The notes beneath the pieces were generated by a model, which saw only the letters and a program-made list of their open reading frames with translations, made no database searches and had not been told where the DNA came from. Below are positions 27,218 to 39,580 of a stretch of DNA of 64,000 nucleotides, in pieces. Origin of the DNA: Marsupella aquatica (lineage: Eukaryota; Marchantiophyta); assembly GCA_973895155.1 (NCBI GenBank), contig OZ316894.1, forward strand, positions 23,250,001-23,314,000. Direction: 5' to 3'. The translations under genes were made by a program, and so were the position numbers. Numbering within the stretch: the stretch's first letter is position 1; each line of letters opens with the position of its first letter.

Positions 27218-30059
27218 ATTACTTTAGTCAGGCAATCTGAGCCAGTTGATTCAATCCTCCTGTGCTAGATGGACCACAGGATGTAATGCTTCGAACAGAT
27301 TTGGCAGAGACAGCCTGTGTGCAGTATGTGCATCAACTCAAGCTCTAGGCACGGGAGCAATTTCGCCTAAAGTCGCCGCGTAGAATAAGTTCGACTAAGA
27401 TTTTCAAACAGCAAGCATCACGTGTCCACTTACTTGCATATCTCCCATTTGCAAAGGTGCAAAGAGCTTCATCCTGCATCCTGCATCCTTGTACTGCCCA
27501 CAGTGGGCAAGTTTTCTTTGCTCGCAATGCCAGTGTGAATTCCTGACTTTGTTCAGGTTCCGGATTGCGTTCTCATGAGTCTTTAAATACTACGTCCTGT
27601 GTCTTTAACACTTAAGCCCGAGAATGATCAACTTTGTTCACACTGCATACTCTCACTGTGCCGAAAGTTTTTAAAGCTGCAAGCAAGATTCAACTACTCT
27701 TTGCAAATGTAGTTTACACGTAGGAACAACCATGTTCCTCCGCCTCACATAGCTTAATCACAATCTTGATCGACACGACATTACAGGACCCTCAACACTG
27801 TGATGAATAGGCAGAACGTACGCTTCTCACACTCTCCAGAGAAGGATCACTCGTTAGACCTCACGTTACATCACCATGGAGGGCAAGCTGCCATTTGAGT
27901 CGTAGAGAAAGACACCACGCAACTCACCTCTGGTCTATGGTCGCAAAGATTGAATTTATCAAGAGGGAATGTCATTCAGAGGCAATCCCTTCAGGCCGAT
28001 ACCGGACAGCCGGAATTCAGTGCAGGCAGCACGGATTACCAGAGCGGGATAACTCAGGTAAGCATTCACGACATCCTCGTCAATGACGATTGTGAACTGA
28101 TTTCTTACTTCGAGCTCGATCACTACGTCGATGAGCCTCGAAACTAAGCTACAAAATCGACTACGGTAGCCTTGACATCGAAACTACTACAACCGAATCG
28201 ATGTCCGGATGTCTTTCAGAAGCAGAGCGGTGACAAACTGATGGCAGAAGTGGCGCGGGTAAAGTTTTTGGCTAAATGAAAACTTTGGGCAGCTGAAATC
28301 CTTGGGGATCGAGCAGCTCTGTGCAAAGAGGACCTAGTGTGAAGTTTTACATGCAATCCAAACCGGCAATGTAGGTGATTGAGCTTCAGCCTCAAATCTT
28401 AGTGTGCACGCTAGTTCGGCTCACTCCGGAAACCAGCAGTGACTGTTTCTGGGCCGTTTCATTCCTAGAATTCTAGCTTCAAATGCTGAACAGAGTTTGG
28501 TCGTCCCAGTTCCCAGCTCTGGAATTGATTGACAGTCCAAGAAATTATTGTATTCCAGTTATATCTTCTACGCGTCGATCGACCAAAGAAACCTCAGAAG
28601 TCACTCAGACGCCCCTCTCTCAGGCACTAGACTCGATCCCCCTTTTTTCTCCTAAATTTGAGCACCTGAGTTGTTTGGCTAACCAGAGGAACATGTCATT
28701 TCAAATCGTCGAAGCGAGCAGGTGATCGACTATAAACCTCGGTAGACAAGGCAGCGAATGTTATGTTTGGCTCTGAGGGGTGTTGAGCCAACTACTCACC
28801 GTGACGAGTAGAATGAAGATAACATTGTGGAACAAGCAGATAACGAATGACACTTGTAGCATGTTTCCCTCGAGAATTAATGTGACAATTGATACATTGT
28901 TTGACACGAACGCGCAACAATTTGGCTCTTCCTAGCTTCAAACAGTATTGGAGCTATGCGCGGGAGATTGAGGAACAGTCATTACGTAGATGGCGTTAGA
29001 CTAGAAGCCGAACAATATGAAATCGTGGAAAGAAATCTATACACAGTTGCTACGGCCAAACAAACCCATTTCTGGTCAATTTGAGACTGGGTGATCGGAA
29101 AGACACCCCGACCCGAGGGTCTTAATTTCATGCCCCGCGAGCACATGAGCAAAGTACCGAACTACTACTAAATTTCTACTCGACGTGACTGCAAATAGTT
29201 CAATCAATGAAAACTACAGGCATGCGATTCACATGGATTGATCTAAACCAAAAAGTTCCGATAAAGTGCCGGACTGACGAATAAATGCGAATCAATCGAG
29301 TTTCGAACTGTGGGATGAGATTCGTCCTTCGAACAACTATTGTCGATAGGTGAAACTTGTGAAATCAGTGACTGTCAAAAAGTATTTGTTTAATGTTCAG
29401 TGATACTGTAGTGAGATCCATCTTCATTGTTAGTTGACCGAGACTTAGCTCAGCTCTCAACAGAAAGGTCACGAGGGTTCGCCAAGCCCAGTCACGCGCT
29501 AAACAGGTTACCGCACCTACCCAGCTGCTTTGAACGCGAGAGTATTGACAGGAACATCACTTGATGTTCTCTCCAGGAAGCGAGACAATAGCTACTCTGC
29601 CCGTTGAGATATGAGTTACCCACACGTGGATTGATCGTCATCCAGCTGAGCTCAGGAGTACCAGGACCAAAACAAGTGGGGTCATACTCAGAAATTGAGC
29701 AGGGCTCAGTTAGAGAACGTATCGTAGATTCAACTTCGTAAATCGCAGCTTTGAGGGACCAGACGTGGATTCTAGCAGTTCGAGACGAGTATGGAGTATC
29801 AACGTGTGGATGCCTTGACATGGCTGAGCTTTGGAGGATGTACGCGCATAATCATTATCAAATTCTGTTCCGCTTCAGTGCAAAGCCATGTAGCAACTGT
29901 GGAGTTGCAAAAAGTAAATAGTCGAACACAGTTGAATGCAGGCGATTTTCACCTTTGGAGCCCAACGTAGATCAGTTTTATAAACAGTCACACAGTGAAC
30001 ATTTTCAGAGCTGCTCTGTGGTTGAACAGGACAATTTCCAGACTTTGAGCTTTGGAGAC
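27218..30059. other. Gene-poor stretch after copia fragment
   Basis: About 2.8 kb with only short frames (60-109 codons) and no recognised domain. CATCCTG is repeated three times near 27473-27490. The words GGCAATGT and GTGATTG near 28365-28380 resemble parts of the repeat unit at 30060-30800, hinting at older diverged copies upstream. No missing copia parts were recognised. Confidence 0.4.
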
Positions 30060-30800
30060 ACATGACGGTTCGTAAACACAGGCAATGTGAGTGATTGCGC
30101 ACTTCCAAACCTGAGAAGTGGATTTGCCGGTGTAGATTCACGAGCACAGGCACCCTGACTGTTTCAGAAATGGGCTACCGTACCAACGAATGTGAACCCA
30201 GGGTTCAGATTGGGCGTAACTATGCAGAACTCACCGAAGAAGTCGCAGGATGTACTCTGAGAGGCAATGTCAGTGACTAAGCATTTTCAAAACAGAGTGG
30301 ATTCATTTGCCAATGTAGATTCATGAGCAAAGGCACCGTGACTGTTCCAGAAACGGGCTACGGTACCAACGAATATGAGCCCAGAGCTCAGATTGAGCAT
30401 ACCTGTGCAGACCTCACCGAGGGAGTCACAGGATGTACAGAAAGAAGCAGTGCGAGAGACAAGGCATTTTCAAAGCTGGGTGGATTGATTTGCCGATGTC
30501 GATTCATGTGCACAGGCACCGTGACTGCTTTCAGGAATGGGCTACGGTACCAACGAAGGTGAACACAGTGTTCAGATTGGACACAATTATGCAGGGAATC
30601 ACAGGATGTACAGAGAGAAGCAATGCAAGTGACAAGGCATTTTCAAAGCTGAGTTGATTGATCTGCCAATGTAGATTCATGAGCACAGGCACCGTGACTG
30701 TTTGCAGAAATGGGCTACGGTACCAACGAATGTGAACCCAGAGCTCAGATTGAGCACAATGCTTTCAGACCTCACTGAGGGAGTCACAGGATGTACTGTA
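30060..30800. repeat. Tandem repeat, about 4 units of 172-183 bp
   Basis: Copies start at TTTGCC or CTGCC followed by ATGTAGATTCATGAGCAC, near 30120, 30302, 30485 and 30657, with a partial copy before them from about 30060. Each unit contains ACCGTGACTG, GGGCTACGGTACCAACGAA, CAGATTG, CAGGATGTAC and GACAAGGCATTTTCAAAGC. Copies differ by scattered substitutions and a few indels. Open frames of 61-79 codons follow the repeat, but the frame shifts between units, so I treat it as non-coding. Confidence 0.88.
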
Positions 30801-31158
30801 ACGAAGTCCATGGAAAAGGTTGATTTCCAGAGACTGCATTTGGTGCAAGTGAATTTGGTTCTTGTTTGAATAATCCTCTCGATCTTTTTCGAGACCAACT
30901 CATCTCTTCGAAGATTGGGACTCCCCACCTCTCGCCCATGTGCAGGCCCATGGGTGGGCAAGCGCCCCATGCCACTCAGGATAGCTGCCTGCCTATCAAC
31001 ACAGACAGGATCAGTCAGGATGCACAGGCAGGCAAGCAGGCAGGCATGTGGGGACACCACCAGACTGCCATTTCCAGTTGTGTAGACTTTTGCTCATCAT
31101 CCATAATGAGATTTATTCCACTCCCACTTTTTTGGCAAATTATATACTTTGTCATGTT

Positions 31159-31270
31159 TTTTAGTTTAAATATTACAGTACCTCTTTTGCATATATGGTG
31201 TGTTGAAAAAAGTACTTTTTAGTTTAAGTATTACAGTGCCTCGTTTTCATATGGTGTGTTGAAAAAAGTA
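31159..31270. repeat. Tandem duplication, 2 copies of about 58 bp
   Basis: The unit is TTTTAGTTTAA, TATTACAGT, CCTC, TTTTCATAT or TTTGCATATAT, then GGTGTGTTGAAAAAAGTA. Copies are at 31159-31216 and 31217-31270. The DNA is AT-rich and non-coding. Confidence 0.85.
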
Positions 31271-34024
31271 ACCCTGGCTGGTTAGCTTGGTGTGATCCAA
31301 CTGCCAACATCCTCAGGGGTTTCATCATGGGACAATTGTCCCCGACTTCAAATTAACCAGTGCACCCGCAACCAAGTGGGAGAGGGTGTGGGTTAGCTAA
31401 TCACAATGGGGTGGGAACAAAGAAAGAGATTCACACCCAATTTTGAGGGTCAAAAAGGGCGTTGCGGTTAGGGTAGAGGACATTGATGACCATTTGATGG
31501 TGACTATCGGATTGTTTCAAGTTAACAATAGTTATTTTGCTTACCAACAGGGGGAACGATGGCAATGGCAAAAACAAATGTAGGGACAAAGAAAAGTGGC
31601 AATGTAATAAATCCCAGCATCAAATGACCTGCTTCAAAGTAGACCAGAAGCTCCAAATTGTCTTGAGGCAAGTTTAACATGTTGTGTGACACAAACTCTT
31701 GTTACTATGTAGGAAAATTGGGGAAATTCTGCAAGCCAGTTGCACAGCTTGCTCATGGACAGTTTCCCCTTGCGGAAAAAGAAAAGTTGAACAGAAGCTC
31801 CAATTTTTACTTCTTCTTCTTGTTTTTTGGGAAGAAAAGGGAAACACAGCCCAGGTCTTTTTGCCTCCTGCCAGGCAAAATCACGTGGTGGGGGAAAAAC
31901 CTTCGATTTACCCCTATAATATGCAATCCCTGCAGATCTCTTCCATTGACTCTCTCCTTGCAGGCTTGAAAGGAAGGAACGAATTCTGCAATGAGGTGCC
32001 CAAGGAGGGGTCCATTGTCTTGGGGAAGGGGGCTATTTACAATAAGGATACAATCATGTTCAGTGCGCAGGCAATATAATAATAAGTCCATAGTCAAGAC
32101 ATAAAAGTAAGATGTACATGTGCTTCACGTGTTGCTGCAGAGCATGTATGGGGAGGAGGGGCTTTCCCACTATATCTCCTGTCTTTTATAAGTGTTGGAG
32201 GCAAGGTTTTTTTCTTAGTTTTCCTTTCGGGGTTGGGGGCAAATGGGGGGGGTGAATTCATGGGCCCAAGGTGAATTCTTGTGCACCCCCTCCCACCTGG
32301 GCTGTTTTTTTTAGGTGAGGTGGGACATGTTTTTTTCCTAGTTGCAGGAGGAGACGAATTGATGTGGGATGATTTGACCTCCCATAGTAGTTATTTTGGC
32401 CCACATTGAAGGAGGGAGAGGGGGAGGAGGAGGAAAAATGTAAGACAGGGGGGCTGGGAAGGGACAAAAATAAAAGGGGCAGGGAGTAACTCCACCATGG
32501 CTGCAACACCTATGCCATGCATGGGCGTTGGGCTAGTTTCTTCATATGTATAGCACAACAACCACAAACTGAGGAATATGGACCTGACGGCGATGCCACT
32601 CTGGTCCCCCTATCAGAAACAAGGTCCCGCCAGCCCAAAGTACTCCAACTTTTATACCTAGTGTAAACTCCAACAAGCCATGCAAAGAAAGGGCCAGGGA
32701 CCAAAAAGTACCAAACAAAGTACAGTGGAGTAAAAGCACAAGAAGTCTAGCAAATACAAACATGAAACTAAAAAATAAGAGGGCAAATGCTTAAACCTAT
32801 AAAGAAGAAAAACTAAGAGCATCCCCACCAGTCGCTCTAAATGAGCATGCAGCTGGTGGCAAGTTTGGCATGTATGGCGTTTCATTGGGCTTTTGGCATC
32901 CTTAGTAGGCCTGGAAATTTTTTAAATAACCGCGCAACTGGTAGCCTTGCCCACCCAAACTTGCCAAAAGCACACAGTCAGCATTGCCAATAGACTAAAT
33001 GTATAAGCCAACTGACTCCATTTTTTGTCTTGATTTGCCACAAGGCCAAGTGGTAATTTGAAACACTAGTTTGTTTGCCCTTTCTTTGAACATAAATACA
33101 GGTGACTACATTCAAGCCTGTTGCCAGCTCACCCAATCCTCATTCATATTGGTGACTCCTCAAAGCGTTGAACCATTTTCAGAGACTCGCCCTGTCCCCA
33201 ATCCCCGGATCTTTGACCCACACCCCAACTTCAGCTATGGCTCCAGAGTCATGGTCTAGAGGCTTCACTCTAGTGAGCAGGTTCACATTGCAATCATATA
33301 ATTAGACACCACTTGGCCAAGTGTCTCCAAAGCTAAGCTCTAGTTTCATGGACCTGTGGCATTAGTGATTAAAGGAAGTTTTTCACAAACACTAGGGTGC
33401 AATGTACACCAAATTTACCTTGAATTTGCACCTAGTCACCCCCTGGGAATGAAATAGATGAGAATGCATGACCCTCCCACCAAACTTGGCTTGAATTCAC
33501 ATTTAGCCATGCCACAAAGAAAATGTGAGTCTTATGACCACCATTCCCTAGCTAGTGAGGGCTCTTTCTTGGTCTATCTATCCACAGGGACAATTAGCAG
33601 GTGACCAGGGAAACAAAGGCTGACATGGTTATTGTCATAATTCTTTTCAAAAAATTGTCACTATAACTCGAAATAAATGAATGTAATAAAAAATATCAAA
33701 ATTAACAAACTAGGGTCCCATTTTCATCTAGCTTTGGCCAAGACTAGCTTTGGCCAAGACTAATATCTGATGGACAATCAAGCTCATGCAAAACAGAGTA
33801 ATTATTAGAATTTCAGTTTCACTGACAAACATTTAGGTAGCTTTTACTAAATAGAAATCATGAAGGCATATTTTCAAGAATATTCAATGCATCTCATGTA
33901 AACATTGACTTATCAGTAGACTTCGTTTGGAGTTAAAAACAGTCAAATCCAGGACAAGATTTGTTAGCTTGCGCTATCGCTTAGAAAAAAATTAATATAA
34001 TAATGTATTCCGTTGGACCTGCTC
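31271..34024. other. Gene-free stretch with dispersed repeat pieces
   Basis: No recognised gene. Visible content: a reverse-oriented piece of the 11534 repeat near 31595-31615; a short direct repeat TAGCTTTGGCCAAGAC at 33732-33765; and near 33180-33290 a segment related to the end of the 1-430 repeat, with CCAGAGTCATGGTCTAGA and TTCACTCT in common. The small frames at 31679-32885 overlap on both strands and carry no domain. Confidence 0.4.
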
Positions 34025-34512
34025 TAGCCTGTAGTCCCTAAGGCACTGTACCCTGAGTGTAAAGATGTAAACTGGCGAACAGTAAACGTGTCAAATGCTC
34101 AACTTACTGTAAGTCGCGCGTTGTCTCACTCATTCATGTACACTTTGACAGTCATAGGAAAGATATATATATATATCCGGTAGATATATAATGTTCCCGC
34201 TAGCCTGTAGTCCCTAAGGCTCGGTACCCTTAGTGTAAGGATGTAAAATGGTGAACAGAAAGCGTGTCAAATGCTCAACTTACTGTAAGTGGCGCATTGT
34301 CTCACTCATTCCATGTACACTTTGACAATCATAGGAAAATATATATATATATATATATATATATAATGTTCCCGCTAGCCTGTAGTCCCTAATGCACGGT
34401 AACCTGAGTGTAAGGATGTAAAATGGTGAACAGAAAGCGTGTCAAATGTTCAACTTACTGTAAGTCGCGCATTGTCTCACTCATTCCTGTACACTTTGAC
34501 AGTCATAGGAAA
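34025..34512. repeat. Tandem repeat, 3 copies of about 175 bp with TA tracts
   Basis: TAGCCTGTAGTCCCTAA starts copies at 34025, 34201 and 34376. Each continues with GTGTAA, GATGTAAA, CGTGTCAAATG, TCAACTTACTGTAAGT, TTGTCTCACTCATTC, GTACACTTTGACA and TCATAGGAAA. Copies 1 and 2 end in an ATAT microsatellite (about 34163-34178 and 34336-34363). Copies are more than about 90% alike by eye. Confidence 0.93.
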
Positions 34513-34695
34513 GTCCGACATCGCTTTACCGTAGAGGGAATCCTTCGTACTCCGCAGTCCGTATGCTAGTCACGACGGGAACAACCGGATGACGGGTCGT
34601 TGGGTTGACCGGGAACCTCGGCTCCTGCCCGTCGATGTGTACCGGTCCGTGCCGGTAAAGCCCAGGTGTAAAATGCGGCAGCTCCAAAAGCTACC
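34513..34695. other. GC-rich segment of unknown nature
   Basis: A locally GC-rich stretch in AT-rich surroundings, directly after the 175-bp array. It contains a short palindrome, TACCGG-TCCGTG-CCGGTA, at about 34639-34656, and several CCGG/CGGG words. It has no long open frame. It could be part of an LTR or another mobile element, but no terminal features were found. Confidence 0.35.
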
Positions 34696-35003
34696 TTTTC
34701 ATAGTTACCGCACGGAAAAGTGAAATGAATGTGGTAAAAACTGTGGATCTATGATGTCTGACACATTGACCTTCTGTGTCAGAACGATTCTGCTTTTTCT
34801 TTCGTGCTTTTGCACATTTGGAGAATCGACACTCTTTTGTCAGGGTTTACTTTAATCTGTACAAAGAAAAGTCAAGTACGTATGGGAACGAAATTCATAG
34901 TATGTATGTTTGATCGCATGTACGTCTAAAATACTCATCATGGTTCATTATACGATGTTGAAACAGGTACTGCTATCTGGCCAGGCCGCCAGGTTATTAA
35001 TGG

Positions 35004-35140
35004 AGGTATTTGCTTGAGCCCCAAACAAAAGTTTTCCTCACAAACCAGCCTCATGAGTTTTTGAATATATTGATTTAGGGTCATCAAGGTCTTGATGAGT
35101 GAGGGTTCCATCAAGTAACATTTTTCATCTTGGGGCCCAT
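35004..35140 (-). mobile_element. Palindromic MITE-like element, copy A (truncated)
   Basis: Starts AGGTATTTGCTTGA like the other two copies. The right part, read on the minus strand, is AAGATGAAAAATGTTACTTG, GATGGAACCC and then CCTAAATCAAT, matching copy C at 60170-60295 in order. It is therefore inverted relative to copy C. The outer right end is missing or diverged. No coding capacity. Confidence 0.6.
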
Positions 35141-35270
35141 AAAGTATATATCTCCATTCAATAAAGTTGTCATTTTGTAATTGTTGTTGCCATTTTGGTC
35201 TCTTTGGCCTTCACGAGCTTTTTCCTTTGATTTTCCACCCTTATTAGGCCTGTAAGTGGGATCCCGTATT

Positions 35271-35296
35271 CCCTAAACCCTAACCCCTAACCCCTA
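35271..35296. repeat. Short telomere-like tract
   Basis: CCCTAAACCCTAACCCCTAA followed by CCCCT is three to four degenerate copies of the plant telomere repeat (CCCTAAA). It is too short and impure to mark a chromosome end. It may be an interstitial trace of end joining or chance. Confidence 0.4.
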
Positions 35297-38200
35297 CACA
35301 GCCCGTCCCAGTCCGAGATGCCAATGAAACTCTTAAATTCAAGTTTTTTTATCAATTTGGAACGACTTAGTCTTTAGTTCACCCTTCACATTGCAAGTGG
35401 TACCATGGTTGAAGCTACTGCTGACGGAGCAGGAGCTGCAAAAAGGGAAGGGTATCATAACACAAACCCAAAGTCAATACTGTAACACAAACCAAAATTG
35501 ATCGGGCCAGAACGGCAGCACATATCGGGGACTGGGACAAGTGCAGTCTATTGGGTCCCAAGCAATTGGGGATAAATAATTTGACATAGATGTAATGCAT
35601 GGTCTCCCATATTTTCATTTTTTGGGTTTTTTGGCACTGTGATATGTATATATATAGTATCTCAGTGTGAATAAAGTATACAGTTGGAGACAAACAATGC
35701 TTTAGATTTCATATATCATCAGTGTGTGCCTGCGGCACACTTGGACCTCGCATGCATGCAGGTTCATAGAGATTGAAAGTTGTTTTCAATCAACAATAAC
35801 ATACTGTTTGTTCTTCGGGTCCACACCAAAATAGGCGGTTAAATGTGTTATATGGAGCGCTTCTAATCATACAAAAACTGTATGAAAAGAATATGAAAGT
35901 GGGGGATTTCTCAGCTTGCAAGCAAGTTGAGCAGCTTGCTCTGGGGCTGTTAACAGTTTTTTGGAAAGAACATAATTACATTCTAGGAGGTGAGGTATAT
36001 TAATGACAGTCTTTCAATCCACTTGGTAAACTACACTCTTCACCGCATAATCCTGGTGGAAAACAAAATTGGGATCTATTCATGAATTAGTCTTATATAA
36101 TGGGGGTTTATTTTCTGGACAGAGCTGCATTCAGTTGCACAACTTCACTGTAAAAAATGATTGCTAGCCCTTCACATCCCTAATTGAGTAACTGCAAAGC
36201 CTTCCAGGAAGTTGATGCGTTGATGCTGCTGAGGAACAGTCCATGTTCAGAGCTGTTGCAAAATTATGCAGTTGCTGTATGATGAATCCACCTTTCAAAT
36301 TTTGTCTTCTTCAAATTCGTGTTCAGTATTTTGATTTCAATGTGCCTTAACTAGGTGAATCATTTGTATTAATTTGATTTTGAATTCACTTTTGGACCCA
36401 TTTTAATTTTAGTGAACTTAGAATATTTTGAATGTATTTGGCTCCCCTCATAAATGTTTAATCTTTACTTTTCAATTACTCCTTAGTGAATGATCTTTTT
36501 TCTCATGAGAGTGAGAGAAATGAGTTTGAACAATGTGCACATCTGATTTACTAAGTTCCCCTCGTGGTTTACTTTACAAAATTTATGGTTTTGCTTGAGT
36601 CGATTATCATTACCTAAAATCTATATTGTATATCCATAACTCTTAGTATCTTTGTACTTTCTTGGTTATAATGTGTTTTTCTTTGCATATGTACTATGTC
36701 ACTCTTAATTAACAGATACAAATTTCTTGGCATATATATTACATGTATCTACTTCTATTAGCATAAAATAAATCACATCAATTTCATATCACTACAAGAC
36801 AAAAAAATAGGCATGTTCAGAGCTGCTGCTTACACTGCAGTAATCCCCTAATCAATCCCATAGTTGCTGCATCTGCATTTTTTACACACAGTTTAAACCA
36901 AACTGAAAAAAAACTTGATTTTCCAATACTAATGAATTCATGTTTCTTTTTGCCTCGAGATTGCCTTTTGCCAAAATTGGGAACTAGAAGGCTCATGGAC
37001 CACAAGGTTTGTCTTTAAAACCCCCCATGGACCACATTACCCAAAATTTGATTGCAATTCTAATAACTTGACATTCATAAATTCAAATGTTTAGGGATAT
37101 GCTAGAGGAAGGTAAGCTACACTTCCATCAAAGGGAAAGTGAATTTTGGCCATATTGGTGGAGTTTCTCATCAAAAAATATGGAGGGGTAAATTTGATCA
37201 TATTAACATGAAATATTTTGGGCTTGTGTTTTTCAGACGTACTCCTTCTATATTAGGACTCAATATTTCATGGACCCCTAAATGTGATGTACGGGAGCAA
37301 TGTCTCAACATGGTGGCTCATCCAGGCTTCAGTGTACCAAAATTGGTATTACACATTCTCACATAACACTAATATTGGGCATATAAAAACATATACAGGC
37401 AATGTACGTCAGGAAAAAAAATTACAACTTATGCTTGTCAGCTTAGACTCCAAGAGTCTATTGGGGTATCGAAAGACTGAACAGTTCAAGAGACGCCAAC
37501 AATTTTCCAGGTTTTGTTTTTCCTTCGTGCTGTACCATACTCTCCCTTTTCTATATTTTCTCACCCTTAATTAAGATCCCGCCCGCAATTTTCGCCCCTT
37601 TGGTCGTCGTCACTTTCACGGTAACGCGCTTCGATGATGTGTACGGTACGCATCTCCACATAGACGTTTTCTGCATGCATGCATGAAGCATCCCATCCCA
37701 TCCATCCCGTACCTCTACATCCATACGGTACAGACATGCATCCGTGATCGTAGAGACGGAGCCGTATCGTACTATCATAGTAAGGAAATAACAAGTTGAT
37801 GCTTGCGTAGTAGTGGACAGAAGCAGAGGTCATTGTGTTTGCAATGCCATACGATAGGGATTCTCGAGCAACTTGGAGTTTTCTGTTTCTGGTGTAGAGG
37901 GGGTTAATAACACTCGTTTGTCGCCGTCGTGGATTACATCTGGGAGAACTGGAGGTTAGTTAGGAACGCGCTTTTGCTATAAATTGCTCGAGAAAAACCA
38001 ACCTTATCTGGCATAATAATGGGTGTCACCCTTTTTCTCGGTCCCGCCGATGGTCTTCGTTTTGTTGGGGGTTGGTTTTATTTGGATTTCCCCCGTTTCG
38101 AAATTTGTTGACGGACTGGTGATGCCTGATGGGGTTTGTGACTTTGTGGTCCCACACACATGGACTCTCATGGCTAGCTCTTTGGAGAGGTGATTTTTTT

Positions 38201-38302
38201 AGTGTGGGGCCAAATGGAGTTGGAAAAAGTCAGACATGAAGATCAGAGGTATGTCGGAAAAGGGTGTCTCTAGCACATCCAATCTACATTGTCAATTCGT
38301 TT
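35297..38302. other. AT-rich gene-free stretch
   Basis: About 3 kb, largely AT-rich, with no recognised gene. Only short frames such as 37139-37366 and 37567-37833 exist, and none shows a domain. GCATGCATGCATG lies at about 37672-37684, next to CATCCCATCCCATCC. The stretch 36280-36800 is especially AT-rich. Confidence 0.4.
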
Positions 38303-38760
38303 TTAAGTATCCTAGCCCCAAAGTGGTCAATTTTACTAATCTGCCCCAAAACAATAATTTTACTATCAGGCTGCTCCCATTTAGTGTATGGGTTGGCTCA
38401 ACTGGACTCAACTAACGCAAGTTAGCAGGCAATTGGTTCACGGATACATGGGGGCTTGCAATTCCCCAAGATAGCCCCCTCCAATCCAATCTTCACCCTA
38501 GATCAGGTTCCTCAATCCACTACTTAATGGATGCGGCTGTCAACAAAAGTTTTCCAGGGGAAAGCACATTTTGATCAAAGTGAATGAAGTGAACCTTGTA
38601 CAAATTATGAGCTTCCACGTGTCCATAGACCAAATTGTGTAATCTTGGGTTACTCTATCATTAATTAAGTCAACCCATACATAAAATGGAGGGCAACTTG
38701 ATAATTAACTTAACTTTGGGGAGAAGTTAGTAATTTTGACAAGTTTGGGGATACTAAAGT
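38303..38760. mobile_element. Non-autonomous element with about 90-bp inverted ends
   Basis: The left end (38303-38395) and the reverse complement of the right end (38670-38760) align along their length. Shared blocks are AGTATCC, CCAAA, GTCAA, TTACTAA, CT-CCCCAAA, TATCA and TGTATGGGTTG. The interior of about 270 bp has no open frame. The size and structure fit a long-TIR MITE or a short MULE derivative. Target-site duplications were not identified. Confidence 0.65.
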
Positions 38761-39181
38761 AAAAAAGGTATCCCCAATTTTTCCAAGATTCCAGACTACC
38801 TGTTTCGATAGCTACCACGATCTCAAGCTAATAAGGCAGGTGCAAATTTGGTTTCCATTTGTAACGAAAGGTTTGGGGAAATACTTATTTTTCCCAAAAT
38901 TCCCACTCTTGCAAAATCTTACCCAACTGTTCCAAAATCTTGGGTAAAGGATTTTTGCTTGAAGGGGAAACTGCTGGTAGCTTGCTAGCACGGAAAAACC
39001 TAGTTTACATATTTGCATTTTTGTAAAATTCCCTACAACTTACACAGCTTCTGTGAAGCATAACACGTTTGATCCACCACTAGCGCTTTGGCATAATCTA
39101 TATTTTATCCATGAGTAGATTCTGGAGATTGAACTTCAGTTTTCTGGTCACCATTCACCCCCTGGCCACTTGAGCCATCCA

Positions 39182-39580
39182 CTAGGCCCCACTCAAGTGG
39201 TTTGGGATTTGGCTCAAATTCTGCAATAAAAAAACAGTCATGGAGTGCGTCAATTTTCTTTTATATTCCTCTCTAATCAGTCCACTGAAAAGTAAGGATT
39301 TAAAATAGGTTTCCGAACGGTTAAAAGTGTTTTCAAGATCCAAAAGAATAAAAACAGTAGGCAGAGGAATCGTCCGAGCTTGGAAGCTTACCCATGAGGG
39401 GACCATCGTCACCATATCCCCTGCAATAATTGCTGCTCCCAGTAATAACCCAACCCACCTCATTGCCGTGTTTCTGGAGTTTGACTCCTTCCAAGTCTCG
39501 ACCATTATCACATGGCTCGAGCTCCAAACCATACCTTTAACACCAAAACTGAACAAACAGTTGTAAAGCACCGCAGTCAT
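39182..39580 (-). pseudogene. Possible relic of a membrane protein gene
   Basis: A minus-strand frame whose first 64 codons look protein-like, with hydrophobic stretches around VLYNCLFSFGVKGMVW and MRWVGLLLGAAIIAGDMV. A good donor (GTAAGC) lies directly after the codon for VPSW at about 39390, so this may be one exon. An in-frame stop lies just upstream of the first methionine with no acceptor between them. No partner exons were found. I do not recognise the family; a decayed duplicate or chance are both possible. Confidence 0.25.

Noticed and set aside
31021-31048. AGGCAGG-rich run as a functional element
   Set aside because: A short low-complexity stretch with no context.
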